The notes under the pieces are model-generated. The model made no database searches. It worked only from the letters and a program-made list of their open reading frames with translations, and was not told the DNA's origin. Both the position numbers and the translations under genes were made by a program. Below, one piece after another: positions 7,442-16,754 of a stretch of DNA of 34,241 bases. Numbering within the stretch: position 1 is the stretch's first letter; each line of letters begins with the position of its first letter. Origin of the DNA: an uncultured Bacteroidota bacterium (lineage in GTDB: Bacteria > Bacteroidota > Bacteroidia > Chitinophagales > Chitinophagaceae). The DNA lies in assembly GCA_903882805.1 (NCBI GenBank), contig CAIRYK010000094.1:1-34241 (forward strand). Reading direction: 5' to 3'.

Positions 7442-8827
7442 CTACAGTTGCGCGTTTGCAGACTGTTTGTTGCTGAAGTGCTTTCTAAGATAAAAGGCGA
7501 TAATGCCACTTACTATTATCGCGGCTGCGCCTATACGGTATTTAATGTCATTGTTAAAGAAAATGAACATCCAGATAAATATACTAACTATGGCTGGTAT
7601 GGGGAATAAGGGCATTTTATAAGGACGGTCATCGTTTGGCTTTTGGTAATGCCAAACAATTACACCTAATGCCTGAGACACAAACTGGACCAATATGCGC
7701 ATCATTAATATGGCTGTTATTACATCCTTTAGTTTAAACAAAAGGCTAAATACAAAACCAAGCGCCCCTATAGCGAGCAATGAAATATGAGGAAACTTAT
7801 GTTTGGGGTGCACCTTTCCGAAAATGCTGAAAAAATCTCCATTTTGTGCGGCAGCGTAGGGGATGCGCGAGTAGCCTAATATTGCCGAAAACAGCGACGC
7901 CATTGCAATAATAAGTATCAGCAAAGTGGCCGCCTGCGCCACAAGGTGGCTTTGGTATATTTTCTCGAAATAGATACTGGCAACAAATTTTGATTCGGCT
8001 ACAATTTGCCACGGCAAAACGCCTACTACTACTGTCTGCATACCCAAATAAAGTATTGCTATGCCGGTAATAGACAGTAATATACTTCTCGAAATGTTCT
8101 TTCCTGGGTCTTTTATCTCCGCGCCCAAGTGGCAAACATTATAATAACCCAAATAAGAATAAGTAGCTTTTAAAGTGGCCTGACCAAGTGCCGCATAGAG
8201 CAATGTACTTGAGTCGAATCCTGATATGCCGAACCAACCATCTGCAGTTTTGATAACATTGAAATCGAAAGCCTGCGCCAGACTAAAATGCCCTATTGCA
8301 GAAAAAATAAGCCAGAGTATCGTGCCGCCGGTGATAATCCACAATACCACCGATATTTTCCCTATGCTTTTTATGTTACGGTACAGCATTGCAACCAGCA
8401 AGAGTACCAATCCACCGCTTACCATTTTCTGTTGTATTTCAGAAACTGGTACCAGATAGGTAAAATACTGTGCAAAACCTATAGCACCGCTGGCTATTAC
8501 CAATGGCGCCTGTATAGTGGTTTGCCAAATGAACAAAAACGCCATTAGCCTACCCCACTTTTGTTCGCCGAAAATTTTCTGTAAAAACACATAGCTGCCT
8601 CCTGCTTCTGGCCATTTTGCCCCCAGTTCGGCCCATACCATGCCATCCATATACGCAAGCAATGCACCCAGCAGCCATGCAAGTACACTGGCTGGCCCGT
8701 GCATCAAGCCTACAATAATGGGCAGTGTTACAAATGGGCCAATGCCTACCATATCTATCATATTGATAGCAGTGGCTTGCCAAAGCGATAATCCGCGTTC
8801 TAATTTCTCTGTCTGTTGCTCTTTCAA
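7442..8827 (-). CDS. APC-superfamily amino acid permease
   Basis: A 461-residue polytopic membrane protein with about 12 hydrophobic segments. The N-terminus has the APC pattern: LERGLSLWQATAINMIDMVGIGPFVTLPII (TM1, with the unwound Gly-containing segment) and YMDGMVWAELGAKWPEAGGSYVFLQKIFG after TM2. Later motifs are YSYLGYYNVCHLGAEIKDPGKNISRSI (TM6 and the conserved GxEI/PxxxxxxSI region), ILGYSRIPYAAAQNGDF and QKPNDDRPYKMPLFPIPA near TM11. It probably imports or exchanges amino acids by proton or substrate coupling; the substrate cannot be read. The start must be TTG at 8827, because an in-frame stop lies five codons upstream and the next ATG would cut into TM1. A near-consensus -7 sequence (TAGAATTG, 8860-8853) lies upstream. 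Confidence 0.88.
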   Translation of the reverse strand: MKEQQTEKLERGLSLWQATAINMIDMVGIGPFVTLPIIVGLMHGPASVLAWLLGALLAYMDGMVWAELGAKWPEAGGSYVFLQKIFGEQKWGRLMAFLFIWQTTIQAPLVIASGAIGFAQYFTYLVPVSEIQQKMVSGGLVLLLVAMLYRNIKSIGKISVVLWIITGGTILWLIFSAIGHFSLAQAFDFNVIKTADGWFGISGFDSSTLLYAALGQATLKATYSYLGYYNVCHLGAEIKDPGKNISRSILLSITGIAILYLGMQTVVVGVLPWQIVAESKFVASIYFEKIYQSHLVAQAATLLILIIAMASLFSAILGYSRIPYAAAQNGDFFSIFGKVHPKHKFPHISLLAIGALGFVFSLLFKLKDVITAILMMRILVQFVSQALGVIVWHYQKPNDDRPYKMPLFPIPAIVSIFIWMFIFFNNDIKYRIGAAAIIVSGIIAFYLRKHFSNKQSANAQL

Positions 8828-8934
8828 TGCGGGACAATATAGTCAATGTTTGCAATTCTATTATTGAGTCTATAGATTTTGCCTATTCGGAGTCGCAAAC
8901 TATTTATATAAAGCAAACTGTATAAAAATAGTAA

Positions 8935-8963
8935 ATCCATCAGGTTGACTTAACTTGATGGAT
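8935..8963 (-). terminator. Terminator hairpin downstream of the GldM-like gene
   Basis: A 12-bp stem with one G-T pair (arms 8935-8946 and 8952-8963) and a 5-base loop. On the minus strand it is followed by a T-rich run, which suits termination of the GldM-like gene ending at 9022. Confidence 0.6.
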
Positions 8964-9021
8964 ATACTGAGTGAGTTTAATCTATTAAAAATCAACTACT
9001 TTAAATATGCAACGCCACTAC

Positions 9022-9696
9022 TTATTTAATTTTCAGTTTAATATCAGGCAAAGTCCGCGGCTCGCATTCCGGGCAGGTAGCTTTTATATTGGTAAACTCA
9101 ATTATAGACCCTACAGGTGCATCGCTAATTTGTTGTAAAACATCCTTGGTCAGGAAAAAACCATTTACGTTTATATTGGCGTTTCCTTTAGTGTTTTGTG
9201 TTTTGAAAGTATATGATTTTATCGCGTAAGGATAGCTGTATAAAGAATTTTGAAAAAGTGTTTTCAATGAAACAGATGCAAGAATGTCGGCCTTAGTAGC
9301 TTCTGTGCCATGTATTTTACCGATTGTTGCCGTGAGCGGCGGAATGTTGTCGCTATTGAAATATACAGTCTTTATTACTTTATTGGTCTTTTTGTTAGTA
9401 ATAGCAATGCGCATAAACTTACCCTTTGTAGGATATGGCATGGCCATTACAGATAATGTATCACCTTTAATATCGAGATTCCCAATTTTAATAGATGCCC
9501 AATCAACACATTTTACAGTGTATTCCGTTGGTTTTAGGGTTAGACTATAAAACTGGATAACATTATTTCCGGCGTTAAACAATAGTAGTGTGTCTTTTTT
9601 AGAGCACCACTTATTCCATACTTGTACACTGTCTGTTTGCGAAAATGATAAGATTGCCAGCAATAGGCAAAATGCGAGTAAAGAAATCCTTTTCAT
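9022..9696 (-). CDS. Secreted protein with GldM C-terminal-like domain
   Basis: I start this gene at the ATG at 9696 (224 residues): the next residues MKRISLLAFCLLLAILSFSQ form a clean signal peptide, and a perfect -7 box lies just upstream. The frame stays open to 9774 but the extra 26 residues would bury the signal. The C-terminal third (GFFLTKDVLQQISDAPVGS, IIEFTNIKATCPECEPRTLP, DIKLKIK) resembles the C-terminal domain of GldM, whose family pattern is LT-AQ-----L-RG--V---NIKAKGPDG--R-L--I--K. GldM is a gliding-motility/type IX secretion motor subunit, but this protein lacks its N-terminal membrane helix and length. A CPEC pair replaces the usual GPDG turn. It is probably periplasmic or surface-exposed; the function is unknown. 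Confidence 0.72.
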   Translation of the reverse strand: MKRISLLAFCLLLAILSFSQTDSVQVWNKWCSKKDTLLLFNAGNNVIQFYSLTLKPTEYTVKCVDWASIKIGNLDIKGDTLSVMAMPYPTKGKFMRIAITNKKTNKVIKTVYFNSDNIPPLTATIGKIHGTEATKADILASVSLKTLFQNSLYSYPYAIKSYTFKTQNTKGNANINVNGFFLTKDVLQQISDAPVGSIIEFTNIKATCPECEPRTLPDIKLKIK

Positions 9697-9711
9697 TTTA
9701 ATGTAATTAGT

Positions 9712-9719
9712 CAAAGTTA
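9712..9719 (-). promoter_or_regulatory. -7 box (TAACTTTG) for the GldM-like gene
   Basis: Reads TAACTTTG on the minus strand, a perfect TAnnTTTG match 15 bases upstream of the ATG at 9696. It lies inside the upstream extension of the reading frame and so argues against the longer start. Confidence 0.6.
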
Positions 9720-10133
9720 AAAAAGAAAAAGATAGACGATTGTTAAAATCAAGGGTAGTAACTAGGGTATGCATCCTTTACTTCGTTCTTTTTGCCAATA
9801 AAGGTAACCACAATTTTAGGTTTTATTATTATTGCTTGGTAGTCATTTGTTTTGTGCAAATGCATTTGCCTTTAGCATTATAAGGGCAATATCGAATTAC
9901 AAAATTGTTGTACCTATTTAATTTTCCCGCAATAATTGACTGTTTTACGCCGATGCATCAATCTTAATCATTTGATTTCCACTAAAATAAATGAATTTAT
10001 TTTAAATTATTTATAAATTGCTTCAAACTTCTCTAACGAAAGTTGTCATAAAGTTGTTATCTTACCGATTGAAACCTTGCGAAATGCTAATTGTTAACAG
10101 TTGGTTCTGGACGGAGGCGCAATTATAAGTTAA
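9720..10133. other. AT-rich divergent intergenic region
   Basis: About 410 bases between the GldM-like promoter and the first sensor kinase. I find no gene, no perfect -7 box for the kinase and no RNA gene. The only marked structure is the AT-rich palindrome at 9983-10004. Confidence 0.6.
9983..10004. repeat. 10-bp AT-only inverted repeat upstream of the sensor kinases
   Basis: Arms TAAAATAAAT (9983-9992) and ATTTATTTTA (9995-10004) are separated by GA. The dyad lies 130 bases before the first kinase start. It may be an operator or simply AT-rich sequence. Confidence 0.45.
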
Positions 10134-12305
10134 ATGACACGCATATATAATATTTTATTTTTTAATAAAGGGCTGGTTCTCCTTTGTTGTTTTGCAATTT
10201 TGTTGTGTACCAACCTTTATGCTATAAAGACAGATAGTTTGAAAGTTCTAATTCAGAATAAAAAAATAGCTGATACAACTAAAGTTAACTTATTGCTGGA
10301 ACTTGCCGGATATTATCAGGATATTAGCCTTGACTCAATGGCTAGCTATTTGTATGAAGCAATGACAGTTGCAGATAGCGCAAAATTTGAAATTGGTAAA
10401 GCAAAAGCATGCCATAAGCTGGGTTTGACTTTTTTGTTCAAAAATGAAAGCGATAGTTCCTTAAAGTATTATCAGGCAGCAATAGATATATACCAGCGAA
10501 ATGGCATTTTAAAACCACAAGGAAATGCTTATTTATCTATTGCAGATATTTTTTTGAAACAAAAGAGGTATGTGCAAGCCATTGAATACTATAACAAAGG
10601 CAACACTATATGCGAACAGGTAAAAAACTATATTGGTAAAGGTTTTGGATTGATGAGCATAGGCGGTGTTTACTTAGAAATGGGTAACTATGCCGAATCA
10701 ATAAATTACTTTCTACAGTCGCTAACGCCCTTCAATAAGGAAAAGTACTACGTAGGCTACTGTATAGGATTGACAAACATAGCAACGGTGTTTTCTACTA
10801 TGCAGAACTACCCCAAAGCAATGGAGTATATTCGTAAAAGTGATGCAGTAAATTTGCCAGACGCCACTAATGAGCAGAAGCTATATATTGTATATAATAC
10901 TTCGACGGTTTATGGCGCTATGAAAGAATACGAGAAAGCGCTTGCTGGATTTAGAAAAGCACTAGATTTGGCGTCGTCTATTGGCGACGATTCCTGGCGT
11001 TGTAGCTGTATCGTTAATATTGCCGATATGTTTGCAGGATTAGGCAATTTCGATTCTGCATTGATCAATTATAATGAAGCGTTACGGATAAATAAAAAGA
11101 TTAACGACCCATTGGTGCAGATTTCTGGCGAAATGGGCAAAGGCAGAATACTGATTACCAGAGGAAACAAAACGGAAGGGCTAAAAAAAATGCAGGATGC
11201 ATTTGATATCGCTTTCAAAAATAAAATTAAACAATCAGTATTTGATGTAGCCAAAGAACTAAGCATTGTCTTTGATAGCTGCAAAAACTATTCACTCGCC
11301 CTAAAATATCATAAAATATTTACTGTTTTTAAAGATAGTGTTCATAACGATAAGAACAACATACGCATTCAGCAACTTCAATTTGACTATGAATTGGGTA
11401 GAAAAGAAAGCCAAATTGAACTACTCCATAAGAAAAAAGCTATTGAGCATGGCGTTGCTGAAAGACAATCCATGGTACTGAAAATACTGTTGTTTAGCAT
11501 TATAGGGATGGTGTTAGTTGTTGTGTTGTTATTTAGGAGCCGCAAAGCTGAACAAGTTTCAAAAAGAGAGATGGAATTACAGAAAGAGGAAATTGAGATA
11601 CAGGCTGAGAAATTGAGAGAATTGAATTATTTTAAGGATAAAACGTTTTCTGTTCTTTCACATGACCTTCGGGGGCCCATTAACGCATTTGCCAAAGTTT
11701 TGAACTTAATTGAAAGGAATTCATTGACTGACAAAGATTTTGAGGACTTGAGAGCTGCCCTTTCCAGTCAAACTAAATCACTAACAATATTACTTGAAGA
11801 TCTTTTGAATTGGGCACGACTTTACATGAAAGGTAAGGGTAATCAGTCGGACAGTTGCGTGAATTTATTTGAGCTTACTGAATGCAGCATATTATTACTA
11901 AAAGATGTTGCAGTTGACAAGAGTGTGAAAATCATTAATAATATACCTACCAATATTTCAGTATGGTGCGACAGAGAACAATTGAATATCGTAATAAGAA
12001 ACATACTAAGTAATTCTATTAAGTTTTCAAATGCAGGAAGTACGGTCTGTTTATCGGCAACCACATCAACCTCCTATGTTTCTTTGAAAATTACTGATCA
12101 GGGTATTGGAATGACACAATCGCAAATAGATCAACTATTTGATTGGACACATAACAATACTTCTATGGGCACAGTAGGCGAAAGAGGAATAGGACTTGGT
12201 ATGAAGTTGTGTATGGAATTTATTAAATCGCTAAATGGCACAATAATGGTGAACAGCGAAATTGGTAAAGGGACAATTATTACTGTTGATTTGCCAAATT
12301 TTTAG
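10134..12305 (+). CDS. TPR-containing sensor histidine kinase (paralogue 1)
   Basis: A 723-residue membrane sensor kinase. Residues 1-30 are a signal peptide/anchor. Residues 50-400 contain roughly eight TPR units (for example YLSIADIFLKQKRYVQAIEYYNKG at 133-156, NIADMFAGLGNFDSALINYNEAL at 295-317), so the sensor is periplasmic and probably binds a protein or peptide. A linker and one membrane helix (447-468) lead to a coiled coil and the HisKA domain with phospho-acceptor H510 in FSVLSHDLRGPI. The ATPase domain has the N-box NIVIRNILSNSIKF, G1 DQGIGM and G2 GERGIGLGMKL. No receiver domain is attached and no response regulator is nearby, so the output partner is unknown. It is followed after about 140 bases by a paralogue of identical length and layout. 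Confidence 0.92.
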   Translation: MTRIYNILFFNKGLVLLCCFAILLCTNLYAIKTDSLKVLIQNKKIADTTKVNLLLELAGYYQDISLDSMASYLYEAMTVADSAKFEIGKAKACHKLGLTFLFKNESDSSLKYYQAAIDIYQRNGILKPQGNAYLSIADIFLKQKRYVQAIEYYNKGNTICEQVKNYIGKGFGLMSIGGVYLEMGNYAESINYFLQSLTPFNKEKYYVGYCIGLTNIATVFSTMQNYPKAMEYIRKSDAVNLPDATNEQKLYIVYNTSTVYGAMKEYEKALAGFRKALDLASSIGDDSWRCSCIVNIADMFAGLGNFDSALINYNEALRINKKINDPLVQISGEMGKGRILITRGNKTEGLKKMQDAFDIAFKNKIKQSVFDVAKELSIVFDSCKNYSLALKYHKIFTVFKDSVHNDKNNIRIQQLQFDYELGRKESQIELLHKKKAIEHGVAERQSMVLKILLFSIIGMVLVVVLLFRSRKAEQVSKREMELQKEEIEIQAEKLRELNYFKDKTFSVLSHDLRGPINAFAKVLNLIERNSLTDKDFEDLRAALSSQTKSLTILLEDLLNWARLYMKGKGNQSDSCVNLFELTECSILLLKDVAVDKSVKIINNIPTNISVWCDREQLNIVIRNILSNSIKFSNAGSTVCLSATTSTSYVSLKITDQGIGMTQSQIDQLFDWTHNNTSMGTVGERGIGLGMKLCMEFIKSLNGTIMVNSEIGKGTIITVDLPNF

Positions 12306-12448
12306 ATGTTGGTTAATTTTTATTAAACATTTTTTGAAATAAATATTACTTTCAGAACATAAAAATGAAACTTGTTTTGTATGTTTATCTAACCTTGTGA
12401 TTGTTAATGCTTTTATTGTTTAGAAGCGTTTTAAAAAAATGTATAAGT

Positions 12449-14620
12449 ATGTTGAGGATCAGAATTATCAAAAAGTATATAGTTGCTTGTTTTTCAATGT
12501 TACTCATTCAAGTATTGAGTGGGGCGCTATTTGCACAAAATGCCGATAGTTTGAAAAAAGTAGTGAATCAACCTACCCTATCTGATTCCATTCGTGTGTA
12601 CGCATACATAGACATAGCAGATATTTATATCGGTTCAAATCTGGACACCACATTATTTTACATTAAAAAGGCGTTGGCGCTGGGTAATAAAATTGGTTTT
12701 AAAAACGGTATAGGTGAAACATATCTCGAGTATGGTTTTTATTATTTGAGGACCACAATGTATGATACCGCAATAAAATATTTCAGATTGGGTGAAGAAA
12801 TTTACAATGCAATAGGCAATAAGAAAGGTCTGGCGAGAGCAGCAAAGGGTATTGGGCACGCCTATACAAGCCAGGAAAAGTATGGTTTAGCAATTGATTT
12901 TTATACAAAGAGTCAACACATAAGCGAGTCGATAAACGATAATAATAGTACGGGAGAGGCATTGTCGCAGATAGGTAGTATATACCGTGAATTAGGAAAT
13001 TTTCCTAATTCGCTCTCGTACTATTTTCATGCATTAAATATTTTGGAAAAAATGCACAATGCTAAAGCTATATCTTCAGCATACACTAATATTAGCATTA
13101 TCTATACAAATCTAGGCGATAACAATAAAGCCCTGGAGTACATTATCAAGAGTATAGCAATTGATGAGCAAATTGGTAATAAGCGCGGAGCCATATTTAG
13201 TATTGTAAATATGGGAATATTATATGCTCAAACACAGGATTTCAATAACGCATTAAAGTGCTTTGAACGTGGCTGGGCAATTTCAGACTCTTTGCACGAC
13301 GAATATTGGGCAAATACTTGTAAATCAAATGTAGCAGAAGCATATTTTTATCTTGGCAAGTACGAAGAAGCACTAACAATCTACAAGGAAGTACTAAAAA
13401 GATCAAAGGAAATAAGAGAAATGATCGCGGCAGGCTCGGCGCAGAGTGGAATCGGAAAGATATATATAATGCAGGGTAAAATTACAGAGGGCATAAAATA
13501 TCTCGAAGCTTCATACGACGTAATTAAGGCCTCGGGAATGAAGCAGCCGATACTTGAAACGGCATTAGCGCTTAGCGAAGCTTACGAAAAAGCTAATGAT
13601 CCAAAGAACGCGCTAAAATATCACAAAATATACTACGATTTGCGCGACAGCGTTTATAATGAAAAAAGCAGCAAACAAATTCAGCAAATACAGTTTGACT
13701 ATGAGTTGCAAAAAAAGGAAGCACAAATAGAAATTCTTGAAAAAAAAAAAGCTATTGCCTTGGGTAAGAGTGAGAAGCAACGTGTAGTTATGTGGGCATT
13801 AATTATCGGTCTTATTTCTTTGTTGATTTTTATTGTTGTACTCTACAGGAGCAGACAGAAAGAAAAAAGTAGCAAGGAGAAAATTGTAAAACAGAAAGAA
13901 GAAATACAACTGCAAGCTTCGAAGTTGGAAGAGTTAAATAAGTTTAAAGATAAAACGTTCTCGGTGCTATCGCACGATTTACGCGGTCCAATAACTGCTT
14001 TTTCGTCTACTATGATGATGTTAGACGAGCATATTATTTCGCCGGAGGAGTTTAAACTTCTGCAACCTGAAATTAGCAAACAACTAAACTCTCTCAATAT
14101 TTTACTAGAGAATCTGCTCAATTGGGGTCGTACTTACATGAAAGGGCAAATTGCTGCAAATCCGCAAAATACACAACTGAATACTATTGTAAAGCAAACT
14201 ACTGCATTGCTAACCGATATTGCCGCTAATAAAGAAATATCGCTCAAAAATGAGATAGACAACGATACAACTGTCTTTTGCGATCCGGCACAGCTAGATA
14301 TTGTTTTGCGCAATCTGATAAGTAATGCAGTAAAATTTACCCGTCGAAAAGGCGCCATTACCTTATCTGCAGAAGATGCTGGAGATAATACAATTATTAA
14401 AATTTCAGATACCGGTATCGGCATGTCGAATGAGCAACTAAGTAAATTGTTTACTATAAATACAGATAACAATACATTTGGCACAGATGGCGAAAAAGGT
14501 ATGGGACTTGGTTTATTGCTTTGCGCTGAATTTATAAAAACCAATAATGGCGATATTAGCGTCACCAGTGAAGCTGGCGTAGGTAGTGTTTTTACTATCA
14601 CCCTCCCAAAGAAAGGTTAG
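12449..14620 (+). CDS. TPR-containing sensor histidine kinase (paralogue 2)
   Basis: Tandem paralogue of the preceding kinase. I start it at the ATG at 12449, which gives 723 residues, the same length as its neighbour, and puts the signal peptide (IIKKYIVACFSMLLIQVLSG) at the N-terminus; the frame also allows TTG at 12401 and ATG at 12407. TPR units fill residues 50-400. A linker shared with paralogue 1 (QIQQIQFDYEL, then KKAI) precedes the membrane helix near 450-467. Phospho-acceptor His is at residue 509 in FSVLSHDLRGPI, followed by the N-box LDIVLRNLISNAVKF, G1 DTGIGM and G2 GEKGMGLGLLL. The sensor half has diverged more than the kinase half. The gene ends overlapping the convergent DUF3810 gene by 4 bases. 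Confidence 0.92.
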   Translation: MLRIRIIKKYIVACFSMLLIQVLSGALFAQNADSLKKVVNQPTLSDSIRVYAYIDIADIYIGSNLDTTLFYIKKALALGNKIGFKNGIGETYLEYGFYYLRTTMYDTAIKYFRLGEEIYNAIGNKKGLARAAKGIGHAYTSQEKYGLAIDFYTKSQHISESINDNNSTGEALSQIGSIYRELGNFPNSLSYYFHALNILEKMHNAKAISSAYTNISIIYTNLGDNNKALEYIIKSIAIDEQIGNKRGAIFSIVNMGILYAQTQDFNNALKCFERGWAISDSLHDEYWANTCKSNVAEAYFYLGKYEEALTIYKEVLKRSKEIREMIAAGSAQSGIGKIYIMQGKITEGIKYLEASYDVIKASGMKQPILETALALSEAYEKANDPKNALKYHKIYYDLRDSVYNEKSSKQIQQIQFDYELQKKEAQIEILEKKKAIALGKSEKQRVVMWALIIGLISLLIFIVVLYRSRQKEKSSKEKIVKQKEEIQLQASKLEELNKFKDKTFSVLSHDLRGPITAFSSTMMMLDEHIISPEEFKLLQPEISKQLNSLNILLENLLNWGRTYMKGQIAANPQNTQLNTIVKQTTALLTDIAANKEISLKNEIDNDTTVFCDPAQLDIVLRNLISNAVKFTRRKGAITLSAEDAGDNTIIKISDTGIGMSNEQLSKLFTINTDNNTFGTDGEKGMGLGLLLCAEFIKTNNGDISVTSEAGVGSVFTITLPKKG

Positions 14621-15765
14621 GGTATTGCTATTTTTCTACTGCTATTGCGCTTTCTGCTTTTTTCTAAAAGCCGGGCGCTTTTAGCAACATTAGCATAGCT
14701 CCTTATGCCGTCCTTTTGGTCATTTATCTTCAAATAGCTATCATAAATTTCGCCACTGTAATGCGCCATTTGCTTATGGTATTGGTTATTTATTTTATCC
14801 AGAGTGTCTAAGTGTGCAAGTGTTGACGTGTTCAGTTTTGATTCAAGTTTGTTAGCAATAACAGAGTCGAAGCGGTACAGGCGATTATTGGCGTATTGCC
14901 AAATGGCGAGATAGGCCGAATATCTAAATGAGCTGTCTTTGGTTGCAGTACTCATTACGTAAGCCATTAGATTGGCATCTTCTTCTGCAGCCAGTCCAGC
15001 CTGATGCGCCATTTCATGGCTTGCCAAAAATGGCATAACGTATGCGGGGAGTTCCGCATTTACCTGTCCTTCGCCGGTAAATGGATTGTAGTAACCCTCC
15101 ACTGCCATTCGTTCTAAAAAGTTGCCGAAAATGGATGCTTTAATTTGTAACCCAGTAGCGCTGACTCTACTATCGGTATAAGTACTGTAGTATTCAATTG
15201 CATGTTTGTTTATGGTTGCAAGCGACATTTTTTTATAACCGTGGACATATTCATTGAGTCTGGTTAGTATATAATAATTGAAATCTATAAGTGGCAAGAG
15301 CCTTTTATTTTTTGCACTATCTGCGGTATTTGTAGCGACAATCGAAGATTCGGGAGCAAGAAGCATGGTATCCAGATTATCATTTAATTGCCAAAACTTG
15401 TGAAGTGGTTCTTTGTTGTAGTTTGCCCCCCATCCTAATACAAACAACAGGTATACAACAAGTATGGTATTCACCGCAGTCAATATACTTGCCGCTAGTG
15501 TTTTTACATTTTGTTTTACCTTAAAACCGTTAATAATCCATAGCGCCGTGCGTGCCAATAACAATGCGCCCGCAACTATATATAGAATATCGCCAACACT
15601 AAATGGAACAAAAGATGTAATAAAAATACGTAGTGTTTGCCATGGGTAATAAAAACAAGTGTTGTAGGCTGCCGTGAAATTTGGATAGTACGATTCCAAT
15701 ATTGCATAAATGCCGGTACATGCCAGCAGCAATGCAAACACAATTAGTTTTCTGCGAATGTTCAT
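14617..15765 (-). CDS. DUF3810 membrane protein, zinc-metalloprotease-like
   Basis: About 382 residues from the ATG at 15765 (MNIRRKL...); a TTG at 15774 would add three residues. Three hydrophobic segments occupy roughly residues 10-110. The C-terminal domain contains a zinc-peptidase motif HEMAH (H253, E254, H257 counted from the TTG) followed by QAGLAAEEDANLMAYV, where one of the glutamates (E264/E265) may be the third ligand. This matches the DUF3810 family, found mainly in Bacteroidetes and Firmicutes, whose substrate is not known. The active site probably sits in the periplasm close to the membrane. The stop codon overlaps that of the convergent sensor kinase (TTAG, 14617-14620) and no terminator separates them. 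Confidence 0.85.
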   Translation of the reverse strand: MNIRRKLIVFALLLACTGIYAILESYYPNFTAAYNTCFYYPWQTLRIFITSFVPFSVGDILYIVAGALLLARTALWIINGFKVKQNVKTLAASILTAVNTILVVYLLFVLGWGANYNKEPLHKFWQLNDNLDTMLLAPESSIVATNTADSAKNKRLLPLIDFNYYILTRLNEYVHGYKKMSLATINKHAIEYYSTYTDSRVSATGLQIKASIFGNFLERMAVEGYYNPFTGEGQVNAELPAYVMPFLASHEMAHQAGLAAEEDANLMAYVMSTATKDSSFRYSAYLAIWQYANNRLYRFDSVIANKLESKLNTSTLAHLDTLDKINNQYHKQMAHYSGEIYDSYLKINDQKDGIRSYANVAKSARLLEKSRKRNSSRKIAIP

Positions 15766-15862
15766 TGGTTGCAATATATGTATTTGTTGTTCGGTACCGC
15801 TTCTATAGTAGTATAAATTTAACCGTTACTCTACTTTGTTTGTTCTGGCATAACTTTATTGA

Positions 15863-16747
15863 ATGAAATTGGTAGTACGTCTTTTTTACGCTTTTATTTC
15901 TTTTTTGTTCGCGCCGGCATTATTGGCGCAGAGTGCCGACCTGTCTGTTCAACAGAATCAGTCGTTATTGTGGCGAATATCTGGCAATAAGTTGACAGCG
16001 CCATCCTTTTTGTTTGGTACTATGCACCTGATATGTGAAGATGATTTTTTGTGGACCAATAAAATGCGTGAAAGCCTGGATAAATGCGAAAAAGTTTGTT
16101 TTGAGATGGATATGGATAGTCCGGGGTTGATGATGGAGGTGGCAGCAGGTATGGTAGATAATAGCGGCAAAAAACTGGAGGACTATTTTAAGCCGGACGA
16201 CTACCAGTTCCTGAAGAAATATCTGCGAGACAGTCTGGATATGGATATTGCCATGTTTGCCAACATGAATCCGATGGCATTAGAAACAGTAATTAGTACG
16301 CGCGAGGTGAGTTGTCCCAACTCTATTTCTTACGAAGACACTATTATGAAAACAGCTCAGGCTAAAAAGAAAGAAGTTATGGGTCTTGAAGAAGCTAAAG
16401 AACAATTGGCCGTAATGAACAGTATTCCACCCGATACATTGGTATTGGAATTGATGGATGAAGTGCGCAATGGCGGCAGAAATGACGAAGAATACCGCAA
16501 AATGGTAGTGGCCTATAAAGAACAGAACATTGTTGCATTGCACAATATGATCTCTGTATCGGCTGATATCGGGCCAGATATGGCTTTGTTTCTGGATGAA
16601 AGGAATATTAAATGGATTCCTCGCATGGCCGATAAAATGAAGAAATCTTCTGTCTTTTTTGCGGTTGGCGCTGGCCATTTATGGGGCGATAATGGTGTTA
16701 TCAACCTATTGAGGAAAAGTGGCTATACAGTTGAGCCGTGGCGTTAG
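15863..16747 (+). CDS. TraB/GumN family protein
   Basis: A 294-residue secreted protein with a signal peptide at residues 1-22 (ends ALLAQ). The two hallmark motifs of the TraB/PrgY/GumN family (PF01963) are present: FLFGTMH (GTMH 52-55) and GAGH (269-272), followed by NGVINLLRKSGYTVEP. Family members are putative metalloproteases, homologous to the Tiki Wnt-inactivating proteases; bacterial substrates are mostly unknown. A glutamate/acid-rich middle (CFEMDMDSPGLM) follows the first motif as in relatives. It is divergent from the DUF3810 gene with 97 bases between the ATGs. A TAACTTTA sequence at 15851-15858 matches seven of eight -7 positions. The 3' end is only 7 bases from the convergent barrel gene. 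Confidence 0.88.
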   Translation: MKLVVRLFYAFISFLFAPALLAQSADLSVQQNQSLLWRISGNKLTAPSFLFGTMHLICEDDFLWTNKMRESLDKCEKVCFEMDMDSPGLMMEVAAGMVDNSGKKLEDYFKPDDYQFLKKYLRDSLDMDIAMFANMNPMALETVISTREVSCPNSISYEDTIMKTAQAKKKEVMGLEEAKEQLAVMNSIPPDTLVLELMDEVRNGGRNDEEYRKMVVAYKEQNIVALHNMISVSADIGPDMALFLDERNIKWIPRMADKMKKSSVFFAVGAGHLWGDNGVINLLRKSGYTVEPWR

Positions 16748-16754
16748 TATTTAT

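Noticed and set aside
12401..12448. Upstream start (TTG 12401 or ATG 12407) for the second sensor kinase
   Set aside because: The extra residues put a second hydrophobic stretch before the signal peptide, while the ATG at 12449 gives exactly the length of the tandem paralogue.
14134..14601. 155-residue open frame on the minus strand
   Set aside because: It is antisense to the kinase domain of the second sensor kinase, whose motifs are unambiguous.
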